A stretch of 21,943 nucleotides of DNA from Flammeovirgaceae bacterium UBA2786. GTDB lineage: Bacteria; Bacteroidota; Bacteroidia; Cytophagales; Cyclobacteriaceae. The position numbers and the translations under genes were made by a program. The DNA lies in the NCBI GenBank assembly GCA_002352225.1, contig DEIA01000076.1:93769-115711 (forward strand), in the 5' to 3' direction. Below the pieces are notes generated by a model. The model made no database searches. It saw only the letters and a program-made list of their open reading frames with translations, and was not told the origin of the DNA. Positions 16,012 through 21,943 of the stretch are shown piece after piece; positions within the stretch are counted from its first letter, which is position 1, and each line of letters starts with the position of its first letter.

Positions 16012-16758
16012 CTAAAAAAACCAGAGTTTTATGGCCATGCCTAGTACCGAAACAATCATTACTCGTTTAATCCAAACCTCGCCAGCTTTAACAGACCATC
16101 GGCTGGCAACCCAGCCACCCCAGGCATGACCAACGGCTAAGATAAGCCCGGTGGACCAGTCAATTTTATCCTGCCAGGCAAATATCAGTACCGAAACCCC
16201 GGTATATACAATTGCAGCAAAAACTTTTACGTAGTTACTCTTAACAAGACTCAGATTATTTACCAGACTTAAAACAGCAATTACAATAAAGCCAATACCG
16301 GCCTGCACAAAGCCACCATATATACCAATAAAAAAAAATAGTATTGCGCCCGTCCATTGGGCGCGGGGCGAAAAATTTTCTTCACCTTTTGATTTGAATG
16401 GATCGTAGAGAATAAGAACAACGGATAGGAGCATAACGCCCACAAAAATTTTCTGAAAAATGTAATCAGGAACTTTTGAAGCGACTAAAGAACCCACAAT
16501 GCCACCACCTAATGAAGCGACACCCAGATAAAGGGCGTAAGGCCAGGGTAGTTCAACACCTTTGCTTTTGAATCCGCCCACGGCAAAAATATTTTGAAAC
16601 AAAATGGCCACACGGCTTGTTGCATTGGCAGTTGTAATAGGCAGCCCAATAAAAGTAAGAATAGGTACCGAAAAGAGAGAACCCCCTCCGCCTACCGTAT
16701 TTAAAAAAGCAGCAGCAAAACCAACTGCTATAATAACAGGATATTCGTACCAGCTCAA
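16012..16758 (-). CDS. TSUP (TauE/SafE) family membrane transporter
   Basis: A 248-residue membrane protein of the sulfite exporter TauE/SafE family, which moves sulfur-containing or small organic anions across the inner membrane. The two repeat halves carry the family glycine motifs: FLNTVGGGGSLFSVPIL at about 18-34 and GIYGGFVQAGIGF near 143-155, with about eight hydrophobic segments. The start is a TTG that overlaps the stop of the upstream SDR gene (TTGA), and the family's usual beginning fits it; no nearby ATG does. Such an overlap implies translational coupling with the dehydrogenase. The transported ion cannot be told from sequence. Confidence 0.88.
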   Translation of the reverse strand: MSWYEYPVIIAVGFAAAFLNTVGGGGSLFSVPILTFIGLPITTANATSRVAILFQNIFAVGGFKSKGVELPWPYALYLGVASLGGGIVGSLVASKVPDYIFQKIFVGVMLLSVVLILYDPFKSKGEENFSPRAQWTGAILFFFIGIYGGFVQAGIGFIVIAVLSLVNNLSLVKSNYVKVFAAIVYTGVSVLIFAWQDKIDWSTGLILAVGHAWGGWVASRWSVKAGEVWIKRVMIVSVLGMAIKLWFF

Positions 16759-17564
16759 CGCACTTGTGCTTTGCGTATAACTCTTGAAAAGGTTCGGGGC
16801 ATAAAGCGTTTCAGGTAAATGGCTAATACCTCTTTAAAACCACCTATATAAACTTCTTCTCTTTTGCGTGCAATGGCCCTTAAGGCTTTAGGAGCAAACA
16901 CGTTTGGAGCCATGCCCGTTTGTGTACTGCCATCCATCTTGTTCAGGGTAGTGCCATTGCCCGTTACAGCATGCATGGTAATATTGGTTCTTATCCAACC
17001 CGGACAAATAATGGTAACATGAATGTCTTTGCTGTCTTTCCATAACTCGGCACGCAACGAATCAAAGAATCCATGCAACGCATGCTTGGCTGCTGCATAA
17101 CCGGTACGGTAAGGGGTTCCTATTTTTCCCATTACACTTGAAATGGTAACAATATGACCGGCTTTGCGCGATAGAAAATGCGGCAATAAATTTTTGGTAA
17201 TTCCTATCGTGCCGAAATAATCTACCTCCATTACTTTCCGGTCAACCTCAAGTTGTGTTTCTTTTCCAAGACTGCGTTGACTAATGCCACCATTGTTAAT
17301 AAGAATATCTACCTGGCCAAACAATTGAATGGCCGCTTCAGTGCACAGGTTTAGTGTGCTGGGTTGGCTCAGGTCTAATGGCAAAATTTTAATGTTGGCT
17401 TGTGTAGCAACAGGGCAGTTACCCTTTACACGCTCTAATTCTTCTTTTCTTCGGGCCGAAAGAATAATTCGCGCACCCAGGTTTGCCAACTCATAGGTTA
17501 ACGCTTCGCCAATGCCCGAAGAGGCTCCTGTAATCCAAACTACTTTACCCGAATAATATTTCAT
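16755..17564 (-). CDS. short-chain dehydrogenase/reductase (SDR)
   Basis: A 269-residue classical SDR, an NAD(P)(H)-dependent oxidoreductase. The cofactor loop is TGASSGIG at 12-19, followed by SARRKEEL (the basic residues after the second strand favour NADP). NNGG at 90-93 replaces the usual NNAG. The active site has Ser142 or Ser143 in TISSVMG and Tyr156 and Lys160 in TGYAAAKHA; PGWIRT is at 188-193. The basic C-terminal extension (LKRFMPRTFSRVIRKAQVR) suggests membrane association, as in DHRS7-like lipid or sterol dehydrogenases. Its ATG overlaps the stop of the upstream small membrane protein (ATGA) and its TGA overlaps the transporter start. Substrate is unknown. Confidence 0.92.
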   Translation of the reverse strand: MKYYSGKVVWITGASSGIGEALTYELANLGARIILSARRKEELERVKGNCPVATQANIKILPLDLSQPSTLNLCTEAAIQLFGQVDILINNGGISQRSLGKETQLEVDRKVMEVDYFGTIGITKNLLPHFLSRKAGHIVTISSVMGKIGTPYRTGYAAAKHALHGFFDSLRAELWKDSKDIHVTIICPGWIRTNITMHAVTGNGTTLNKMDGSTQTGMAPNVFAPKALRAIARKREEVYIGGFKEVLAIYLKRFMPRTFSRVIRKAQVR

Positions 17565-17938
17565 GTTGTTTGTGGTTTTGCTTTGTTATCTTCGGCATAT
17601 ACCCATATGGTATAAACACCAATAGCTGTGCCGATGGGGAAGGAAAATAATTTTAGGCACCCCAATATCAGTACTAAGGTAAGCGCCCATTTTTTCTGGT
17701 TCAGTAATCCTGCACCGGCAAGTATGGCCGGAATGGCAAAGATTAACACCACACCAATCGCAATGATTCGGATAAAGGGCACCAACCATGCAAACACCCA
17801 TTGTGCTTCGGGCTCGGCCAGTTCGCCAATGAACGGAATAAGCACTTCAAAAAGGGTAGCTAATAAAATCATACCCAGTATCTGCACCGAACCAGAAATA
17901 ATGTAAAGAAATCCTAAAATACGTTTGTGATTTTCCAT
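17561..17938 (-). CDS. small four-helix membrane protein in the folA-SDR run
   Basis: A 125-residue inner-membrane protein from the ATG at 17936-17938 (MENHKRILGFLYIISG). The frame extends to a TTG at 17983, but that would run into the dihydrofolate reductase gene and adds a polar stretch, so I prefer the inner start. Four hydrophobic segments are evident: about 7-30, 47-68, 66-80 and 85-112 (the middle ones close together). The tail is charged (EDNKAKPQTT). It lies 10 bases after the dihydrofolate reductase stop and overlaps the SDR start by ATGA. No functional motif is recognised. Confidence 0.75.
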   Translation of the reverse strand: MENHKRILGFLYIISGSVQILGMILLATLFEVLIPFIGELAEPEAQWVFAWLVPFIRIIAIGVVLIFAIPAILAGAGLLNQKKWALTLVLILGCLKLFSFPIGTAIGVYTIWVYAEDNKAKPQTT

Positions 17939-17948
17939 ACTCGTAGAT

Positions 17949-18449
17949 TTATATTTTTTCGTATACAACGAAATCGAATGCAAATGGATGCTTGGTATCA
18001 GTAGTATGATGTTTGCGCGACAGTTCTTTCCATTCCGATAGATTTACTTCAGGAAAGTACGTATCGCCATCCACCTCTGCTTTAATTTCAGTAAGATAAA
18101 GGCGGTGGGCAAGAGGTAAACTTAAGGCGTAAATTTCGGCACCGCCAATAACAAAAACTTCTTTTTGATTAGCGTTGCGGGCTATTTCAAGGGCATGAGT
18201 AAGTGTATGTACTACCCGGCAACCGGGGGCATTAAACGCTTGCAAGCGGGTAATAACAATATTAGTACGATTGGGTAGCGGCTGGAATTTTTCAGGCAAC
18301 GACTGATAATTTTTTCTGCCCATTATTACATAATGCTCCTTGGTGGTTTCCATAAAATACTTCATGTCATCGGGTAAGCGCCAGGGCAAATCATTATTCT
18401 TACCGATTACCCGGTTTTCAGAAAGAGCGGCTATTAGAGAAATTATCAT
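17949..18449 (-). CDS. folA: dihydrofolate reductase
   Basis: Reduces dihydrofolate to tetrahydrofolate with NADPH, supplying one-carbon carriers in the cytoplasm. The 166-residue length is standard for chromosomal enzymes. Visible features: SLIAALSENRVIGKNNDLPWRLPDDMKY at the N-terminus, with D28 matching the catalytic Asp27 of E. coli and W23 in the active-site loop; VIMGRKNYQSLP at 41-52; the VITR cofactor segment near 65-68; FVIGGAEIY at 99-107; and YLTEI near 118-122. It lies 36 bases after Fmt, which uses 10-formyl-tetrahydrofolate, so the pair makes functional sense. Nothing suggests an acquired resistance-type enzyme. Confidence 0.96.
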   Translation of the reverse strand: MIISLIAALSENRVIGKNNDLPWRLPDDMKYFMETTKEHYVIMGRKNYQSLPEKFQPLPNRTNIVITRLQAFNAPGCRVVHTLTHALEIARNANQKEVFVIGGAEIYALSLPLAHRLYLTEIKAEVDGDTYFPEVNLSEWKELSRKHHTTDTKHPFAFDFVVYEKI

Positions 18450-18485
18450 GCTTATTTCGGGTTCAAGGTATGGAAATCAGCCAAC

Positions 18486-19400
18486 TTAAATTTTGTTACC
18501 GCGAAGAAACTCTTCTACCAGCATTCGCTTTTTGCCTTCCGGCTGAAACTCGATTATGGTTACCCAACCATCTGCTACTTTAATTTTTAATCCGTTATCT
18601 AAAACCCATTGCCCAACCTCAACAGCAGACTGACTGCCTGCTGCGCTGGCTACTTTAATAACTTTAAAGATCTTTCCATTCAATACCGTCCACGCGGCCG
18701 GGTATGGACTTAACCCACGGACAAAATCAACTATTTTCTTAGCGGGCTGATTCCAGTTTATCTCGCAGGTTTCTTTAAAAATTTTTGGAGCGTGTTTAAT
18801 TTCTTTGCCAATAGTTTGCGGAACGGATGGGTAATTACCCGACTCAATGGCCTTAACTGTTTTTAAAACTAATTGAGCCCCTTTGTGCATTAGTCGCTCA
18901 TACAACGAGCCAATCGTGTCCTGTTCGGTAATAGGCTCCTTCTCCTGAAATATGATGCTACCCGTATCGATTTCGTGTTGTAAGAAAAAGGTTGTAACAC
19001 CTGTTTCAGTTTCTCCATTTATAATTGCCCAGTTAATAGGTGCTGCACCCCTGTACTGAGGCAGGAGAGAAGCATGAAGGTTGAAAGTTCCGAGCGAGGG
19101 CATAGACCAAACTACTTCGGGCAACATTCTGAATGCTACTACAATTTGCAGGTTAGCCTGATAAGATTTTAATTCTTCAATAAACCCGGGTGCTTTTAAA
19201 TTGGTGGGTTGTAGTACCGGTATGTTATGTTTTAGCGCAACCTCTTTTACAGGTGAGGGTATTAATTTCTGCCCCCGGCCCTGAGGCTTATCCGGAGCAG
19301 TAACTACAGCTACAACGGTGTAGTTGTTTTTTACCAGCATCTCCAGGCCAGGTACTGCAAACTCTGGTGTGCCCATAAAAATAATGCGAAGGGTAGTCAT
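18486..19400 (-). CDS. fmt: methionyl-tRNA formyltransferase
   Basis: Formylates Met-tRNAfMet using 10-formyl-tetrahydrofolate, needed for normal translation initiation. The 304-residue protein starts with the Rossmann-like IIFMGTPEFAVP (6-17) and APDKPQGRGQKL (35-46). The catalytic residues of the family are N107 and H109 in FNLHASLLPQYRGAAPINWAI and D145 in EIDTGSI. The C-terminal OB-like tRNA-binding domain (about 205-304) includes the FVRGLSPYPAAWT signature. The ATG at 19398-19400 is the natural start, 20 bases after the endonuclease III stop. Length and motifs are normal. Confidence 0.96.
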   Translation of the reverse strand: MTTLRIIFMGTPEFAVPGLEMLVKNNYTVVAVVTAPDKPQGRGQKLIPSPVKEVALKHNIPVLQPTNLKAPGFIEELKSYQANLQIVVAFRMLPEVVWSMPSLGTFNLHASLLPQYRGAAPINWAIINGETETGVTTFFLQHEIDTGSIIFQEKEPITEQDTIGSLYERLMHKGAQLVLKTVKAIESGNYPSVPQTIGKEIKHAPKIFKETCEINWNQPAKKIVDFVRGLSPYPAAWTVLNGKIFKVIKVASAAGSQSAVEVGQWVLDNGLKIKVADGWVTIIEFQPEGKKRMLVEEFLRGNKI

Positions 19401-19420
19401 GCGTTTTCTATGAAAATATT

Positions 19421-20056
19421 TTATGTATTACGTAGACTTTTGCGAAGGTACTTTTTACAAATGGGGCAAGTAAGCCAGTTGTGGTTGCGTGCTGTACAAT
19501 ACTCACGGCCGTAGTAAATAATTTGAAGGTGAGCTTTGTTCCATTTCTTTTCGGGTATTAACCGCTTCAAATCCTTTTCGGTTTGCTCCACGCTTTTTCC
19601 GTTGCTTAAACCCCAACGGTAAGCAAGGCGATGAATGTGGGTATCAACCGGAAATGCCGGAATGCCAAACCATTGTGTCATTACTACCGATGCGGTTTTA
19701 TGCCCAACCGCGGGCAATGCTTCAAGCGCTTCAAATGTGTTTGGCACTTCACCATTGTATTTCTCTACTAGTATTTTAGATAGCCCATAAATTCCTTTCG
19801 ATTTCATGGGCGACAGACCACAAGGTTTTATAATCTCCCGGATTTCTTCTACCGAAAGCTTAATCATATCAAACGGGTTATCGGCTAGTTTAAAAAGATG
19901 GGGCGTAGTTTTGTTTACGCGCACATCGGTGCATTGTGCCGAAAGCAAAACGGAAATTAATAAAGTATAGGCATCTTTATGATCGAGCGGAACGGCCGGG
20001 TTAGGATATAGTTTATCCAGTATTTTCAGAATTTCCTTTACTTTCTCGGTTTTCAT
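19421..20056 (-). CDS. nth: endonuclease III-type DNA glycosylase/AP lyase with incomplete Fe-S motif
   Basis: Base-excision repair enzyme removing oxidised pyrimidines and cleaving the abasic site. The 211-residue protein has the helix-hairpin-helix LPAVGHKTASVV with K120 and the catalytic aspartate D138 in VDTHIHRLAYR, both at the same numbers as in E. coli Nth. SAQCTD (39-44) is also conserved. The Fe-S cluster loop is unusual. E. coli has C-X6-C-X2-C-X5-C, but here C187, C197 and C200 are spaced C-X9-C-X2-C and the fourth cysteine is absent (KKYLRKSLRNT to the end). The cluster may be missing or use another ligand; this could be a lineage trait. Its ATG overlaps the NamZ-family gene stop (ATGA). 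Confidence 0.93.
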   Translation of the reverse strand: MKTEKVKEILKILDKLYPNPAVPLDHKDAYTLLISVLLSAQCTDVRVNKTTPHLFKLADNPFDMIKLSVEEIREIIKPCGLSPMKSKGIYGLSKILVEKYNGEVPNTFEALEALPAVGHKTASVVMTQWFGIPAFPVDTHIHRLAYRWGLSNGKSVEQTEKDLKRLIPEKKWNKAHLQIIYYGREYCTARNHNWLTCPICKKYLRKSLRNT

Positions 20057-21234
20057 TTTGAATAATCAGAGTAAAGCAAATATTTTTTTCGTGTGGTTTT
20101 GTACTGTTGTAACTCCGGTTGCCAGCTTGCACGAATCTGCTCTTCGGTAAGTCCGTCTTTTATTTGTTGCTTTAGATTCGCTGTTCCGGCCAGCAGATCA
20201 AAATAAGAAGTGAAGAACTTCTCTTTATCAGGATAAAGCGCGTATAGCTTCAACAGGTACGACAAATCAATTTTTCGGGCCGGCTTATCGGCACGCAAAT
20301 CAATTCCATAACATAATTTGTTTTCGTGCGGTGGCTTTACAGCTACACCTTTAATAGTAACGGGTGTAAAAGTGAAACTCAATTCTTTTAATTCAGGAGC
20401 ACCCAATACCTGAAACGGAAAGGGCGTACCACGTCCTAAACTAATTACCGTGCCTTCGAACAAACAAAGAGATGGATATAATTGTATTGCCTGGTTGTTG
20501 GGTAGGTTGGGCGAGGGGCCAACCAATAAAGAATAAGGTTCACCATGTTTCCAGTGTTTAACCGGAATAATTTCAATTTCACATTTTACTTTATTGAGCA
20601 ACCACCCTTCTCCATTTATCATTTGGGCCAGTTCGCCTACTGTTAAACCATGCGCAATGGGTATGGGGTGCATGGCCACAAAAGATTTAAGTAGCTTGTC
20701 GTTTACAGAGCCGTCTATAAAGTCATTCGGATTGGGCCTGTCCAGGATAATCATTTTTTTGTTTGCTTCGGCACAGGCTTCCATTACATAATGCATGGTA
20801 CCGATGTAGGTATAAAAACGGGTTCCTACATCCTGAATGTCAAAAATCATTATATCTACATCGGCCAATTGCTGGCTTGTTGGTTTTTTGTTTTTTCCGT
20901 AAAGCGAAATTAGCGGTATACCCGTTTTTTTATCGACACTATCACTAACCAGTTCGCCATCGGCTGCGTTTCCGCGAACACCATGCTCGGGCCCAAATAA
21001 TTTTACAATATTTATTCCCAGGCTTTTGAGCGAATCGGCCAAATGGGTCTTGCCAACTAACGAAGTGTGGTTCACCGTAAGGGCAACACGTTTACCGGTT
21101 AAGGCAGGAAGGATGGTACCGATCTGGTCGGCCCCGGTTAGAATTTCCGGCTTACCCGATTTTTCATGGGGCGTTTGAGCTTTGCACGAAACCACTCCGA
21201 ACAAAAAGGAAACGAATACGAATAACCTGATCAT
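20053..21234 (-). CDS. DUF1343/NamZ family lipoprotein (exo-beta-N-acetylmuramidase, GH171)
   Basis: Likely peptidoglycan-recycling enzyme that removes terminal N-acetylmuramic acid from muropeptide-derived glycans, acting from the membrane as a lipoprotein. I choose the ATG at 21232-21234 because it gives a lipoprotein signal, MIRLFVFVSFLFGVVSC, with the lipobox cysteine at residue 17. The longer frame to 21324 would overlap the divergent permease gene and lacks a sensible N-terminus. Family blocks are clear: LFGPEHGVRG at 79-88 (containing the candidate catalytic Glu83), PLISLYG near 107-113, FDIQDVGTRFYTY at 131-143, LDRPNPN, and SLGRGTPFPFQ. The 393-residue length fits the family. It is the first gene of the minus-strand run and overlaps endonuclease III by ATGA. 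Activity is assigned from the characterised NamZ enzymes. Confidence 0.9.
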   Translation of the reverse strand: MIRLFVFVSFLFGVVSCKAQTPHEKSGKPEILTGADQIGTILPALTGKRVALTVNHTSLVGKTHLADSLKSLGINIVKLFGPEHGVRGNAADGELVSDSVDKKTGIPLISLYGKNKKPTSQQLADVDIMIFDIQDVGTRFYTYIGTMHYVMEACAEANKKMIILDRPNPNDFIDGSVNDKLLKSFVAMHPIPIAHGLTVGELAQMINGEGWLLNKVKCEIEIIPVKHWKHGEPYSLLVGPSPNLPNNQAIQLYPSLCLFEGTVISLGRGTPFPFQVLGAPELKELSFTFTPVTIKGVAVKPPHENKLCYGIDLRADKPARKIDLSYLLKLYALYPDKEKFFTSYFDLLAGTANLKQQIKDGLTEEQIRASWQPELQQYKTTRKKYLLYSDYSK

Positions 21235-21277
21235 TTCTTTATATTTTGGCGAAAGTATAAAATTAAGCATTAACAAA
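21235..21277. promoter_or_regulatory. divergent promoter region between NamZ-family and permease genes
   Basis: A 43-base gap between two divergent starts must hold or border both promoters. On the minus strand a TTTG (at the 21277 end) followed 16 bases later by TACTTTCG roughly resembles the Bacteroidota -33 TTTG and -7 TAnnTTTG boxes. The spacing is shorter than usual and one base of the -7 box is off, so the match is weak. Confidence 0.25.
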
Positions 21278-21943
21278 GTGCTTTCCCGTTTCATAGCACA
21301 CAGAATACGCCACGCACAAGGCAATAGTTTTGCTTCTGTTATTCATAAGATAGCCGTGGCCAGTATTGCCGTTGGGTTGGCAGCTGCAATTGTTTCGTTT
21401 CTGATTATGCAGGGGTTTCAGGCTGCAGTTAAAGACAAGATATATAGTTTTAGCAACCACCTGTTAATTACGCGTTTTACTATGAGCAACGCGGTAGAAG
21501 AACAACCCTTTGATTACCGGATTGAATTATATAAAAACCCTGAACAATTCCCATTTATAACGCATGTGCAGGAGTATGCACATAAAGCAGGTTTGGTAAA
21601 AACCGATGAAGAAGTTCTAGGAATTGTATTTAAAGGCGTTGGCCGGAGTTTTAATACCGAAGGCTTTAAATCAAATTTGCTCGAGGGTCGGTTTATTAAC
21701 TTTTCAGATTCAGCCTACGCTAACGAGGTAGTGATTAGTAAAGTGATAGCCGATAAGATTAATGTTACCGTGGGCGATCAACTCACTATTCACTTTTTTC
21801 AAAATCCGCCACGCTTTAGGCGATTGGAAGTTGTAGGGATTTACGAAACAAACCTTTCCGATTATTTTGATAGTAAAGTAATTATGGGCGATATCGGTTT
21901 GGTACAACGCCTGAACGGTTGGGCACCCCACGAAGCAGGCGGC
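21278..21943 (+). CDS. ABC transporter permease, FtsX/LolE-like, 5' part
   Basis: The N-terminal 222 codons of a permease; the frame runs to the right edge without a stop, so the gene continues outside. A cytoplasmic beginning (LSRFIAHRIRHAQGNSF) leads to one membrane helix at about residues 25-47 (IAVASIAVGLAAAIVSFLI). A large periplasmic domain of the MacB/LolE type follows, with the expected GRFINFSDSAYANEVVISKVIADKI segment split over about 147-171 and a TVGDQLTIHF segment. It is probably part of a lipoprotein-release or envelope ABC complex. The start is uncertain: GTG at 21278 is the best standard codon, while an ATT at 21269 would give the more family-like opening INKVLSRF. It is divergent from the NamZ-family gene. 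Confidence 0.85.
   Translation, partial: MLSRFIAHRIRHAQGNSFASVIHKIAVASIAVGLAAAIVSFLIMQGFQAAVKDKIYSFSNHLLITRFTMSNAVEEQPFDYRIELYKNPEQFPFITHVQEYAHKAGLVKTDEEVLGIVFKGVGRSFNTEGFKSNLLEGRFINFSDSAYANEVVISKVIADKINVTVGDQLTIHFFQNPPRFRRLEVVGIYETNLSDYFDSKVIMGDIGLVQRLNGWAPHEAGG

Noticed and set aside
21235..21324. Thirty-residue N-terminal extension of the NamZ-family protein
   Set aside because: It would overlap the divergent permease gene and hide the lipoprotein signal that starts at 21234.

Overview
The window looks like a chromosomal segment from a member of the Bacteroidota, most likely a free-living Cytophagales-type bacterium. This is inferred from the mix of families: Tat-exported Gfo/Idh/MocA and hydroxypyruvate-isomerase-like proteins with SRREF leaders, an exported SUMF1-fold protein, secreted TPR-CHAT proteins, a DUF1343/NamZ lipoprotein, an FtsX/LolE-like permease, and the general lack of Shine-Dalgarno sites. 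I saw no rRNA, tRNA, CRISPR array, integrase or transposase.

Layout. 1-461 has no convincing intact gene, only a possible decayed gene end on the minus strand. 462-5841 is a minus-strand block: a small four-helix membrane protein, a PlsC-type acyltransferase, an exported Gfo/Idh/MocA oxidoreductase with a clear terminator behind it, a GxxExxY protein, an exported SUMF1-fold protein and an RsmB-like RNA m5C methyltransferase. The GxxExxY gene sits inside an exactly 500-bp unit bounded by a perfect 18-bp inverted repeat, which is the clearest anomaly in the window. 6008-14587 is a plus-strand block: a Tat-exported TIM-barrel isomerase-like protein, two tandem paralogous exported TPR-CHAT proteins with intact His/Cys pairs, a small four-helix membrane protein, a GT4-type glycosyltransferase and a DUF1801 protein.

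14641-21234 is a tightly packed minus-strand run, transcribed in the order DUF1343/NamZ lipoprotein, endonuclease III, Fmt, dihydrofolate reductase, small membrane protein, SDR, TSUP transporter, histidine kinase. Several pairs share stop/start overlaps (ATGA or TTGA). From about 21278 a divergent plus-strand ABC-transporter permease runs off the right edge.

How the genes may work together. Dihydrofolate reductase and Fmt belong to the same folate/formyl-methionine supply, and NamZ and PlsC are envelope metabolism. The two Tat-exported proteins probably act on sugars or sugar acids in the periplasm, and they share a recognisable 5' leader although their catalytic folds are unrelated. The TPR-CHAT pair plus the adjacent small membrane protein may form an envelope protease module. 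That idea is inference from gene order and domain content.
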